This document shows, one piece after another, positions 24,659-34,097 of a stretch of DNA of 64,000 nucleotides. Numbering within the stretch: the first letter of the stretch is position 1; each line of letters starts with the position of its first letter. Origin of the DNA: an uncultured Lachnospiraceae bacterium (lineage in GTDB: Bacteria; Bacillota; Clostridia; Lachnospirales; Lachnospiraceae); NCBI GenBank assembly GCA_910586125.1, contig CAJUHP010000002.1, positions 124,001 to 188,000 of the forward strand, read 5' to 3'. A model generated the notes under the pieces. It saw only the letters and a program-made list of their open reading frames with translations. It ran no database searches and had not been told where the DNA came from. The position numbers and the translations under genes were made by a program.

Positions 24659-25839
24659 CCCTTGTGCGGATCCGGTAATTTCTCGTAATCCTCCACGGTA
24701 TTTATATTGGTGAGCGCCCGGCTTTGCTCTCCCAGACTTTCCTCTTCCAGATAGCCGACGCGGCATTCCCTCAAAAACGCCATCATACGATAGTTTCCCT
24801 GACGAATCTTCTCCTCCAAAACCGGAAGCATTCTCCGGTGATAAATCCCGGCGGTTGTATAGATACGCCCCTGCCGGTTTCGGACCATCAGCCCGTCCCA
24901 AACCTCTTTTTCGGAACGTTCTCTCCAGAAGGCGAGCAGCGCCTCGATATACCCCCGGCTCATCAGAGGCATGTCGCAGGCACACACAAAAAAGGCATCC
25001 TCCTCCAGACCGCGCATGGCGGAATAAATGCCTCCCATGGGCCCCACAGCCTCGATCTCGTCCGGTATCACGCCGCGGCACGGAACAAACAAATTTTCTT
25101 TTGCGGTGTATTCGCTGTTCTTTGCCACCGAAAGATAGAGCGGGCCGCAAGCCGCCATCTGCCCGGCGATCCGTTTCCAGAACGGCTCGCCTTCATACAG
25201 AAGCTGGGCCTTGGCGGTTCCCATGCGCGTGCTTTTTCCACCCATCAGCAGAAGCATTCCTACCCTCTCTTCTTCCCCCCCTCTGCTTTTTTGCTTATCC
25301 CGCCGCCTCTCTTGCATCTCCTCCACATACGCCCGAATGGCCCCGGCAATCCCGTCCCAGTCATTCAGATGATATACCGCTGTCCCCGCAGGAAAGCCGC
25401 CCGTATCCTTTCGGTCTGTCGCAATCCCCAAAAGCGTCTCCGGATCACAGACGATCTTTTTGGAATTTCCCTCCCGCACTATCTCAATCTTTGGATACGG
25501 ACTGTGTTTGAGTCCTTCCAGCAAAATCAGATCCGCCTCCGGGAAAGCGGCAAACAGCTCTCGTTCTGTCACCGCCGCCTCCTTGATCACCATCAGGCGC
25601 GTTCCGGAAAAAATCGCCGTGCCGTAAGCGCCGGCCTGCCGGTGCCTGTAGGTGTCCGTTCCCGGCACATCCGGCTCAAAATCATGGCCGTCGTGCTTGA
25701 TGGTCGCTACTTTCCAGCCAAAAGCCCGCAGCCTGGGGAGCAGTCCGGCGATCAGCGTGGTCTTTCCGGAATTTTTTACGCCGCTGACCGCCAGAATCAG
25801 CGGCTTCTTTTCCTGGTCTGCCGCCCTATTTTTCTCCAT
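24655..25839 (-). CDS. MobB-MobA fusion: molybdopterin-guanine dinucleotide synthesis
   Basis: The N-terminal half (about 12-175) is MobB with the P-loop GVKNSGKTT (20-28) and the TIKHDGHDFE motif. The C-terminal half (about 190-390) is the MobA nucleotidyltransferase with LLLMGGKSTRMGTAK and CDMPLMS. MobA attaches GMP to molybdopterin; MobB binds GTP and assists. The two are separate genes in E. coli. No other molybdopterin genes or molybdoenzymes are in the window. The start overlaps the upstream flavoprotein gene by 14 bases. Confidence 0.88.
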   Translation of the reverse strand: MEKNRAADQEKKPLILAVSGVKNSGKTTLIAGLLPRLRAFGWKVATIKHDGHDFEPDVPGTDTYRHRQAGAYGTAIFSGTRLMVIKEAAVTERELFAAFPEADLILLEGLKHSPYPKIEIVREGNSKKIVCDPETLLGIATDRKDTGGFPAGTAVYHLNDWDGIAGAIRAYVEEMQERRRDKQKSRGGEEERVGMLLLMGGKSTRMGTAKAQLLYEGEPFWKRIAGQMAACGPLYLSVAKNSEYTAKENLFVPCRGVIPDEIEAVGPMGGIYSAMRGLEEDAFFVCACDMPLMSRGYIEALLAFWRERSEKEVWDGLMVRNRQGRIYTTAGIYHRRMLPVLEEKIRQGNYRMMAFLRECRVGYLEEESLGEQSRALTNINTVEDYEKLPDPHKG

Positions 25840-27241
25840 CGCTTTTCACCAACTGCCGTCCCATCAAAACGCCCATCATCGAAGCCATCATCAAGCCTCT
25901 GGTCCAGCCGCTGGAATCTCCCAGACAGTGCAGCCCGCGGATATTGGTAGAAAAATGGCTGTCCATCTTAACGCGATTGCTGTAGAATTTCAATTCCGGT
26001 GAGTACAGAAGCGTCTCCGGGCTGGCGAATCCCGGCACCACGTGCTCCACAGACTGTATAAAACCGATGATATTGAGCATAGCCCGATACGGCATTGCAG
26101 CCGTGATATCCCCGGCCACGGCATCCGGCAGAGACGGCCGGACATTTGAGCGGCTAAGCTCCTTCTGCCAGGTCCGCTTGCCGTCGAGAATGTCACCGAA
26201 ACGCTGTACCAGGATGCGGCCGGCCCCCAGCATATTCGTCAGCTCCCCGACCTTCTGGGCGTAGGCAATCGGCTGATTAAACGGCTCGGTAAAATTGTGG
26301 GAACACAGAATTGCCAGGTTGGTGTTGCCGGATTTGTGTTCCTTATAGGAATGTCCGTTTACAACGGCCAGATCGTTGTCATAGTTCTCCTGGCTGACAA
26401 ATCCGCCGGGATTCTGGCAGAAAGTGCGGACCTTATCGCGGAAAGGCTGCGGATACCCGATCAGTTTTGACTCGTAAAGCACGTTGTTTACGTCCTCCAT
26501 GATCTCGTTGCGCACCTCCACCCGGACTCCGATATCCACCGTGCCAGGCTGATGAGCGATGCCGTGTTCCTCGCACAGAGATTCCAGCCAGTCCGCTCCC
26601 CGGCGGCCCGTTGCCACCACGGTATGCTCAGCCCGAATCTCCGTCCTCTCTTCCCGCCCGCAAGCAGATTCCACAATCACGCCGCGGCAGACCTCCTCCT
26701 CCATCAGCAGATTAACGCAGTTGCAGTCGAACAGGATCTCCACCCCCTGCTCCAGCAGATACTGCTCAATCGCATAGTAGATTTCCTGCGCTTTCTCGGT
26801 TCCCAGATGCCGGATCGGGCAGTCCACCAGCTTCAGGCCGGCCTGTATCGCCCGCTTGCGGATCTCCTTGATCTTCTGCGTATCCGATATCCCTTCAATC
26901 TTCGGATCCGCCCCAAATTCCAGGTAGATTCCATCGGTATAGTCGATCATTTTCTGGGCAAAATCCTCTCCGATCAATTCCGGCAGTTCACCGCCCACCT
27001 CGTAGCTCAAGGACAGTTTCCCGTCTGAAAACGCGCCCGCTCCGGAAAATCCGGTTGTAATATGACAGTACGGCCGGCAATTCACGCATTTCAGCGTCTG
27101 ATTTTTCGGACAGCGGCGCGATTCAATCGCTTTTCCCTTCTCCACCATCACAATTTTTTTCCGGCTGCCCTGCCTCACCATCTCCAGCGCCGTAAAGATA
27201 CCGGCCGGACCAGCTCCAATGATTACCACATCACATTTCAT
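25826..27241 (-). CDS. FAD-dependent dehydrogenase (COG2509 family)
   Basis: The 471-residue flavoprotein has the dinucleotide motif VVIIGAGPAGI (about 6-16), the family motif CVNCRPYCHITTGFSGAGAFSDGK with clustered cysteines, and a C-terminal FAD-binding GDSSGWTRG. COG2509 proteins are uncharacterised dehydrogenases common in anaerobes. A longer frame opens at 27298, but the ATG at 27241 has an AAAGGAGAAAAGC site and the motif sits at the usual distance. It lies between polC and mobBA. Confidence 0.85.
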   Translation of the reverse strand: MKCDVVIIGAGPAGIFTALEMVRQGSRKKIVMVEKGKAIESRRCPKNQTLKCVNCRPYCHITTGFSGAGAFSDGKLSLSYEVGGELPELIGEDFAQKMIDYTDGIYLEFGADPKIEGISDTQKIKEIRKRAIQAGLKLVDCPIRHLGTEKAQEIYYAIEQYLLEQGVEILFDCNCVNLLMEEEVCRGVIVESACGREERTEIRAEHTVVATGRRGADWLESLCEEHGIAHQPGTVDIGVRVEVRNEIMEDVNNVLYESKLIGYPQPFRDKVRTFCQNPGGFVSQENYDNDLAVVNGHSYKEHKSGNTNLAILCSHNFTEPFNQPIAYAQKVGELTNMLGAGRILVQRFGDILDGKRTWQKELSRSNVRPSLPDAVAGDITAAMPYRAMLNIIGFIQSVEHVVPGFASPETLLYSPELKFYSNRVKMDSHFSTNIRGLHCLGDSSGWTRGLMMASMMGVLMGRQLVKSDGEK

Positions 27242-27305
27242 CTGCTTTTCTCCTTTTTTGAACCGGCCATCACCGCATAAAACCCTGTATGGCCGCAACA
27301 GCCGC

Positions 27306-30300
27306 TCATGCCTTTAGCAAGTCAAAGAGCGACATCTGATTGGTTCTTGGAATATCCCCGAACATTCCCATCTGTTCCATCTGATCCATAATCGTCTTGC
27401 TGACTTTGGTCCGCTGGTAAAAATCTTCCAGCGACAAAAACGCGCCGTCTTTTGCGGCCTCCACAACGGCCTCCGCCGCCTTGTCGCCCAGTCCTTCCAT
27501 GCTGTTTAAAGCCGGCATGATCTTGCCGTCGATAATCTGAAAATCTCTGGCCTTGGCCCGAAACAGATCCATCGGCATAAACTCATATCCTCTGGCGTGC
27601 ATCTCCTCCACAATCCGCATATCCCTCAGGCTGGCCTGCTCCTTGGGCGTCAGGCTGTCCAGGCGGCTGCGGTACTCGGCCAGATGGTATTTCAGCTTAT
27701 CCGCGCCCTGACACATCAGCTCATATGAAAAACCCGACGCACGAATGCTGAAAAAGGCGGCATAGTAAGCCAGAGGATAGTGAATTTTATAGTAGGCGAT
27801 CCGCCAGGCCATCATGACATAGGCCGCGGCGTGCGCCTTGGGAAACATATATTTGATCTTGTTGCAGGAATCAATATACCACTGCGGTACGTTGTGGTCC
27901 CGCATGGCCTGTTCCCACTCCGGTTTCAGACCCTTGCCTTTGCGGACCTTCTCCATTATGTCAAAGGAGAGACTGGGTTCCACGCCCATGGAAATCAGAT
28001 AAATCATGATATCGTCGCGGGTGCAGATCGCCGTGCGGATCGTAGCCGTCCCTTCTTTGATCAGAGTCTGGGCATTGCCCAGCCATACATCGGTGCCATG
28101 TGCCAGCCCTGCGATCCGCACCAGATCCGAAAAGTAGCGCGGCTGCGCGTCTATTAACATCTGCATGGCAAAATCCGTGCCGAACTCCGGAATGCCCAGC
28201 GCCCCCAACTGGCAGCCGCTGATGTCCTCCGGCGCGATCCCCAAGGCCTCCGTGTTCATAAACAGACTCATGACCTCCTTGCTGTCCAGCGGAATCTCCT
28301 GCGCCCGAAACTCCGGCACCAGATTTTCCAGCATCCGGATCATCGTCGGATCGTCGTGTCCTAAAATGTCCAGCTTCAGCAGGTTGTGATCGATCGAGTG
28401 ATAGTCGAAGTGGGTGGTGACGATATCCGTGGTCATATCGTTGGCCGGATGCTGCACCGGGGTAAAGGAGGCGATCTCTTCCCCGTAGGGCAGCACAATG
28501 ATTCCGCCGGGATGCTGTCCCGTCGTGCGGCGCACGCCCACGCAGCCCTGGGTAATCCGGTTGATCTCGCACTTGCGCTTGCGCTTGCCCCGCTCCTCAT
28601 AATAGTTTTTCACAAAGCCGTACGCCGTCTTATCCGCCAGAGTGCCGATGGTGCCGGCCCGAAAGGTCTGCCCCGCGCCGAAGATAATCTCCGTGTACTT
28701 GTGCGCCTTTGGCTGGTATTCGCCGGAAAAATTCAGGTCGATATCCGGCTCTTTATTTCCCTTAAAACCCAAAAACGTCTCAAACGGAATATCAAACCCT
28801 TCTTTTTTCAGCGGCGTCCCACAGTTCGGACAGTTCTTATCCGGCATATCGCACCCGGCCATGCCGCCGAACGCCTTTACCTCCTCCGAATCAAAATCGC
28901 TGTAATGGCAGGCAGGACAATAGTAGTGCGGACTTAAGGGATTCACCTCCGTGATGCCCGCCATCGTAGCCACAAAGGAAGAGCCGACCGATCCGCGGGA
29001 GCCGACCAGATAGCCGTCCTCGTTCGATTTCCACACCAGCTTCTGAGCAATGATATACATGACGGCAAAGCCGTTGCTGATGATGGAATTCAGCTCCCGC
29101 TCCAGCCTCTCCGAAACGATACCGGGCAGATTGTCTCCGTAAATCTCGTGCGCCTTGTTATAGCAGATTTCCCGCAGCATTTTATCCGAATCGGGAATCA
29201 CCGGCGGACACTTGTCCGGCCGGACCGGGGAAATCTTCTCGCACATACCGGCGATCCGGTTGGTGTTCTTTACCACCACCTCATAGGCTTTCTCGCTGCC
29301 CAGATAAGCGAACTCTTTTAACATCTCCTCCGTGGTCCGGTAATACAGAGGCGCCTGGTTGTCCGTGTCTTTGAAGCCTTTCCCCGCCATGATGATCTGG
29401 CGGTAAACGCCGTCCTCCGGATTCAGAAAATGTACGTCGCCGGTCGCCACCACCGGTTTTTTAAACTGCTCGCCAAGCAGTACGATCTTTCGGTTAAAAT
29501 CCATCAGATCTTCCATGGTGTTCGCGCTGCTCTTCGGGTCCCGCAGCATAAATTCGTTATTGCCTAACGGCTGTATCTCCAGATAGTCGTAAAAACGGAC
29601 GATTTTTGCCAGATCCTCGTCGGACGCGCCGTCCGTGACCGCGTGAAACAATTCCCCGGCCTCGCAGGCCGAACCGATGATCAGACCTTCCCGGTATTTG
29701 GCCAGCAGGCTCTTGGGAATCCGGGGCTGTCTGGCAAAAAAGCGCAGATGGGACCAGGATACCAGACGGTACAGATTGGTTCGCCCCGTATCGTTCTTGG
29801 CCAGCAGAATGATATGGTAGCTCTTCAATTTTTTGAGCGCCTCGTCGTTCATGCGGCTTAGGCTGTTGACCTGCTCCAGCGTATGGATCTCCATGCCCGC
29901 GAGCTGCTTTTGAAAACGCAGAAAAATCTGCGCGGTCGTCTCCGCGTCATCCACGGCCCGGTGATGATGTTCCAGAGAAATACTCAGCGCTTTTGCCACC
30001 GTGTCCAGCTTAAACCGCGAAAGCTGCGGCATCAGAACTCTGGCCAGTCCCACCGTGTCTATGTAGGTGTTGGCAAAAGTCAAACCGATCTCTCTGGCAT
30101 TGTGCTCTATAAATCCCATGTCAAAGGACGCATTGTGCGCAACCATAACCGCATCCCCTGCAAAATCCAGAAACTTGGGAATCACCTCCTCGATAGGCGG
30201 GCTTCCCATGACCATGGCGTCATTGATGCTTGTCAGCTTCTCAATCTCAAAAGGAATCGGCACGCCCGGATTCACAAAAGTCGAAAAGCGGTCTGCGATC

Positions 30301-31925
30301 TCCCCGCCGCGCACTTTCACCGCGCCGATCTCGATGATTTTGTTCTTCAGCGCGCTGAGTCCCGTGGTTTCAATGTCAAATACCACAAAGTCGTGATCGA
30401 ATGTCTGGCCGTTCTGGCGCGTTACAATCTCCTGGAGGTCGTCGATCAGATAGCCTTCTACCCCGTAGATCAGCTTGAAATCCTCATCGGGTTTCACCGC
30501 GTGATTGGCGTCAGGAAACGCCTGGACGCAGCCGTGGTCGGTGATTGCCAGCGCCTTGTGACCGAATTTCTTTGCCTGCCCGATCAGGTCTTTCACATCG
30601 GACACGCCGTCCATATCGCTCATCTTGGTATGACAGTGCAGCTCCACCCGCTTGACCTCGCTCAGATCCCGGCGGGGATCCTCCATCTCCTCCCCTCTGC
30701 GGATACCGCTGACCGATGAAAGCGTCAGCTCCCCGTCAAATTTGTCGATGCTGGTGACGCCCTTGATCTTTAAAAAACTTCCCTTTAGAATGACCGGCTC
30801 GACTTCCTCCATACTTTCAGTGCGGACAAACATCTTGACCGTGATCGTATCGGTAAAATCGGTCACATCAAAAATCATCATATAGTTGCCGCTGCGCAGC
30901 TCCCGTTTATCCAGCGTAATGACCTTTCCGTTGACCGCGATTTCCCCCATTTCACCGATCACTGTGGACAGCTCCGTGGCCTCGTCGTCAAAGTCCCGGC
31001 CCCACAGAACATCGGGATTGTTGGCTTTATGGCGGAAGAAATCTTTCCGGTCGCCGCCGCGGGAGAAGCCGCCTTTTTTGCCTCCCCAGCCGTCTCCGGC
31101 TTGACCGCCTTTGGGATTGCCTTTCTCGCTTTTCTTCCCGCCGCCGGTATTGCCTGCCAAAGCCCCGCCGTTCTGGCCGCCTGTGCGGCTTTTGCCAGAA
31201 GCACGGCTCTGCCCGGCGGCATCCATGGTTTTTCGGGAAACGGAGCTGGTTTCGCTCCCATTTACAGGAGCTTTCCTTGCCTGGCTCTGGCCTTCTTCGC
31301 TTTCCCCATAGCCTTCCTCTTCCGGTTCCCCGTTTTTGCAACCAAAAGAAGAGCGGCTGATGATCGCCTGCGTCATGGCTTCGATCATTCGCTCGCCGCT
31401 CGTATCCGGTTCTTTGGCACAGAACTCCATATGAGAAAGCCGCACTTCCATACTGAAGCCGCAGCGCTCATTAAAAATTTTTTCGAGAATCTCCTTTAAC
31501 TCGCCCTGGCGCTGCCGGGTGACAATATTATCTTCCAGTTCCAGCGAAAGAACATGCTCTTCCACAAACTTTGCCTGCGCGTTTTTTAAAAGATTGCACA
31601 GAACCAGACTGTAGCTGCGCAGCTCCAGCACAATACTGTCGTAGTACAGCTCCCACAGTTTTCGCGGCGTATACTGGGCTGACAGTTCAAATTTTTCGAT
31701 CAGCTTTACCGACATCCCATAGTCCGGAAAAAGCTGGCGGCGGATCTGTCCCTCCAGATTAAAAATATTTCGTTTGGAGATCAATCTCGGACTGGTCAGA
31801 TAAATGCGGATGCTTGTCCGGTCCTTTGTCACCTTTACCTTGTCCACCGTCGTCAACTCCAGCAGAGCCCTGAGTTCTTCCGAAACCTCCAGGCTGGGAA
31901 TCGCCTCAAAAAACGGTTTGCTCAA
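27306..31925 (-). CDS. polC: DNA polymerase III alpha subunit, Gram-positive type PolC
   Basis: The 1539-residue replicase has, in order: the N-terminal domain (1-190), a Gly/Lys-rich linker (about 197-305), an OB domain (about 320-410), a PHP domain (from about 425, HCHTKMSDMDG), an inserted DEDD proofreading exonuclease (FDIETTG at about 516-522) that splits the PHP domain, then the polymerase core with PDIDLNFSGEYQ and a zinc-binding cysteine cluster (CPACHYS...CPNCG). It copies the leading strand in low-GC Gram-positives. It is about 100 residues longer than Bacillus PolC, which the linker explains. It lies at the end of the pyrH-ispG operon. Confidence 0.97.
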   Translation of the reverse strand: MSKPFFEAIPSLEVSEELRALLELTTVDKVKVTKDRTSIRIYLTSPRLISKRNIFNLEGQIRRQLFPDYGMSVKLIEKFELSAQYTPRKLWELYYDSIVLELRSYSLVLCNLLKNAQAKFVEEHVLSLELEDNIVTRQRQGELKEILEKIFNERCGFSMEVRLSHMEFCAKEPDTSGERMIEAMTQAIISRSSFGCKNGEPEEEGYGESEEGQSQARKAPVNGSETSSVSRKTMDAAGQSRASGKSRTGGQNGGALAGNTGGGKKSEKGNPKGGQAGDGWGGKKGGFSRGGDRKDFFRHKANNPDVLWGRDFDDEATELSTVIGEMGEIAVNGKVITLDKRELRSGNYMMIFDVTDFTDTITVKMFVRTESMEEVEPVILKGSFLKIKGVTSIDKFDGELTLSSVSGIRRGEEMEDPRRDLSEVKRVELHCHTKMSDMDGVSDVKDLIGQAKKFGHKALAITDHGCVQAFPDANHAVKPDEDFKLIYGVEGYLIDDLQEIVTRQNGQTFDHDFVVFDIETTGLSALKNKIIEIGAVKVRGGEIADRFSTFVNPGVPIPFEIEKLTSINDAMVMGSPPIEEVIPKFLDFAGDAVMVAHNASFDMGFIEHNAREIGLTFANTYIDTVGLARVLMPQLSRFKLDTVAKALSISLEHHHRAVDDAETTAQIFLRFQKQLAGMEIHTLEQVNSLSRMNDEALKKLKSYHIILLAKNDTGRTNLYRLVSWSHLRFFARQPRIPKSLLAKYREGLIIGSACEAGELFHAVTDGASDEDLAKIVRFYDYLEIQPLGNNEFMLRDPKSSANTMEDLMDFNRKIVLLGEQFKKPVVATGDVHFLNPEDGVYRQIIMAGKGFKDTDNQAPLYYRTTEEMLKEFAYLGSEKAYEVVVKNTNRIAGMCEKISPVRPDKCPPVIPDSDKMLREICYNKAHEIYGDNLPGIVSERLERELNSIISNGFAVMYIIAQKLVWKSNEDGYLVGSRGSVGSSFVATMAGITEVNPLSPHYYCPACHYSDFDSEEVKAFGGMAGCDMPDKNCPNCGTPLKKEGFDIPFETFLGFKGNKEPDIDLNFSGEYQPKAHKYTEIIFGAGQTFRAGTIGTLADKTAYGFVKNYYEERGKRKRKCEINRITQGCVGVRRTTGQHPGGIIVLPYGEEIASFTPVQHPANDMTTDIVTTHFDYHSIDHNLLKLDILGHDDPTMIRMLENLVPEFRAQEIPLDSKEVMSLFMNTEALGIAPEDISGCQLGALGIPEFGTDFAMQMLIDAQPRYFSDLVRIAGLAHGTDVWLGNAQTLIKEGTATIRTAICTRDDIMIYLISMGVEPSLSFDIMEKVRKGKGLKPEWEQAMRDHNVPQWYIDSCNKIKYMFPKAHAAAYVMMAWRIAYYKIHYPLAYYAAFFSIRASGFSYELMCQGADKLKYHLAEYRSRLDSLTPKEQASLRDMRIVEEMHARGYEFMPMDLFRAKARDFQIIDGKIMPALNSMEGLGDKAAEAVVEAAKDGAFLSLEDFYQRTKVSKTIMDQMEQMGMFGDIPRTNQMSLFDLLKA

Positions 31926-31936
31926 TATTGTTCACC

Positions 31937-32995
31937 TCAATCCGTATGCCAGGAATCCAGCTCTTCCTTCAGCGCTCCCAGCAATTCTGACTCCGGCATC
32001 TTGCGCACAATCTGTCCCTTCTTAAAAAGCAGCCCCTCGCCGTGTCCGCCCGCAATTCCCAGATCCGCCTCTCTGGCCTCGCCCGGTCCATTGACCGCAC
32101 AGCCCATGACCGCTACCTTCAAATCCAGATCGTATCCCGCCGCCAGCGTCTCCACCTGTCCCGCCAGTCCGATCAGGTCGATGGACGTCCGCCCGCAGGT
32201 CGGGCAGGAAACCACTTCGATCCCGTTTTTTTGAAGGCCAAGACAGGCCAGAATCCGGCGCGCCGCCTTTACCTCTTCCACCGGATCGCCTGTCAGAGAT
32301 ACCCGGATCGTATCGCCGATTCCCTGATACAGAATGACGCCCAGGCCCACGCCGGACTTAACCGCTCCCGACAAAACCGTTCCCGCTTCCGTGATCCCCA
32401 CATGAAGCGGATAGTCGGTTTCCTCTGCGATGATCTCATGCGCCCGGATACACATCCGGACATCGGAAGATTTGATGCTGATCACAATATCCCGCTGCCC
32501 GTACTGCTCAAGCAGCCTGACCTGCGCCAGAGCGCTCTGCGCCAAAGCCTCCGCGGTGACGCCGCCGTATTTCTCCACCAGATTTTTTTCCAGTGAACCG
32601 CTGTTGACGCCGACGCGAATCGGAACCCCCAAAGCGAGCGCTTTTTCGACCACGGCCAAAACCCGGTCCGGGCCTCCGATATTGCCCGGATTGATCCGAA
32701 TCTTATCGGCTCCGTTTTCCATGGCGGCGATCGCCAGTTTGTAGTCAAAATGAATATCTGCCACCAGAGGAATCGAAATCTGCTCCCGGATCGCGCGCAG
32801 CGCCTTCGCCGCCTCCATCGTAGGCACCGCGCACCGGATGATCTGACAGCCCGCTTGCTCCAGACGATGAATCTGCGCTACCGTGGCCGCCACGTCCTCC
32901 GTCTTTGTGTTGGTCATCGACTGAACCGCTATGGGAGCGCCGCCGCCCACCGGCACGCCCCCGATCCAAACCTGTTTGGTATGCTCTCTGTGCAT
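31937..32995 (-). CDS. ispG: 4-hydroxy-3-methylbut-2-enyl diphosphate synthase IspG
   Basis: IspG converts MEcPP to HMBPP in the MEP isoprenoid pathway with a [4Fe-4S] cluster. The 352-residue protein has the N-terminal AVQSMTNTKTED and the C-terminal cluster motif SCPTCGR with MGCAVNGPGE. The frame opens at 33028, but the GGGGGAGG site points to the ATG at 32995 (MHREHTKQ). With dxr in the same operon and ispH further along, three MEP genes are in the window. Confidence 0.96.
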   Translation of the reverse strand: MHREHTKQVWIGGVPVGGGAPIAVQSMTNTKTEDVAATVAQIHRLEQAGCQIIRCAVPTMEAAKALRAIREQISIPLVADIHFDYKLAIAAMENGADKIRINPGNIGGPDRVLAVVEKALALGVPIRVGVNSGSLEKNLVEKYGGVTAEALAQSALAQVRLLEQYGQRDIVISIKSSDVRMCIRAHEIIAEETDYPLHVGITEAGTVLSGAVKSGVGLGVILYQGIGDTIRVSLTGDPVEEVKAARRILACLGLQKNGIEVVSCPTCGRTSIDLIGLAGQVETLAAGYDLDLKVAVMGCAVNGPGEAREADLGIAGGHGEGLLFKKGQIVRKMPESELLGALKEELDSWHTD

Positions 32996-33053
32996 CTGCT
33001 TCCTCCCCCGGCAAAATTCCCTGAACATGCCTAGTTTTTCATTCTCCGCTCTG

Positions 33054-34094
33054 TTACAGCAATTTTCTCACATCGTTAAAGAGCAAAACTACCATCAGCA
33101 CCATCAGAAGCACCATGCCGACGGTGTGTACCATGCCTTCCTTCTCCCGGTCCACCGGCTTGCCGCGCACAATCTCGATCAGAATAAACAGCACACGACC
33201 TCCGTCCATAGCCGGTATCGGCAGCAGATTCACCACGCCCAGATTGGCGCTTAAAAGAATACAGAAATTTGCAAGGTTCAGGAAAACCATGTAGGCTCCG
33301 TCATCCTTCGTCTCATCCACAATGGTGTCCAGCGTATCCACGATCCCCACGGCGCCCGATACCTCGCCCATGCCTACCTGCCCGGTCACAAGCATGCGCA
33401 GGGAAGTCAGCGTGTAGTCAATCACGTATTTTACTTCGTAGAGACTGTAGCGGATCGCCTCGCCCAGACTGACCGGCGTGCGGATATTCTGATACTGCAG
33501 GCCGATCAGATAGCGGCCGTCCTCCTCCGAATAAACCGGATCGACCGACACCGTGCGGCGCTCGCCTTCTCTCTCGTAGGTGATCGTAAGAGGTTCTCCC
33601 CGGTGCAGCATCAAATACATCTGCATCTCCCGGCAGAGCACGATTTTCTTGTCATTGATCTGCACAATCTGATCCCCGGCCTGAATCCCTGCCGCCTCGC
33701 AGGGCAGACCCGGCATCACACCGGAAGCCTTGGGATAGTCGATGCCCACGCTGCCGATCACAAGCAGCGCCAGCAGCCACGCAAAGATAAAATTAAAGAT
33801 GGGACCGGCCAAAATCACGGAAAGCCTGGCCCACGGCCCTTTACTGTTAAAGGAATTCTCCGGCATATCGGCGCTGTCGTCCTCCAGCTCTCCCACCATT
33901 TGACAGAAACCGCCGAACGGTATCAGCTTGAGGGAATACCGGGTCTCCTTTTTGTCGAAGTACATAAGCGTGGGTCCCATGCCGATCGCAAACTCCGTCA
34001 CCCCGATCCCGTTTTTCTTCGCCAGCAGAAAATGACCCAGTTCATGGGAGAAGATCAACAAGCTGAATACTACAATCGCCACTAAAATACTCAA
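33054..34094 (-). CDS. rseP: RIP metalloprotease RseP (site-2 protease)
   Basis: The 346-residue intramembrane zinc protease has HELGH (17-21) in the first membrane helix, one PDZ domain (about 115-190), and the C-terminal NLLPIPAMDGGR motif with the third zinc ligand. It cleaves membrane-bound anti-sigma factors and signal-peptide remnants. Its start is 3 bases from the dxr stop codon. The standard dxr-rseP-ispG order supports the call. Confidence 0.96.
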   Translation of the reverse strand: MSILVAIVVFSLLIFSHELGHFLLAKKNGIGVTEFAIGMGPTLMYFDKKETRYSLKLIPFGGFCQMVGELEDDSADMPENSFNSKGPWARLSVILAGPIFNFIFAWLLALLVIGSVGIDYPKASGVMPGLPCEAAGIQAGDQIVQINDKKIVLCREMQMYLMLHRGEPLTITYEREGERRTVSVDPVYSEEDGRYLIGLQYQNIRTPVSLGEAIRYSLYEVKYVIDYTLTSLRMLVTGQVGMGEVSGAVGIVDTLDTIVDETKDDGAYMVFLNLANFCILLSANLGVVNLLPIPAMDGGRVLFILIEIVRGKPVDREKEGMVHTVGMVLLMVLMVVLLFNDVRKLL

Positions 34095-34097
34095 TCT

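Noticed and set aside
31029..31499. 156-codon plus-strand frame opposite the polC linker
   Set aside because: An Ala/Phe-rich translation caused by the Gly/Lys-coding DNA of the other strand.
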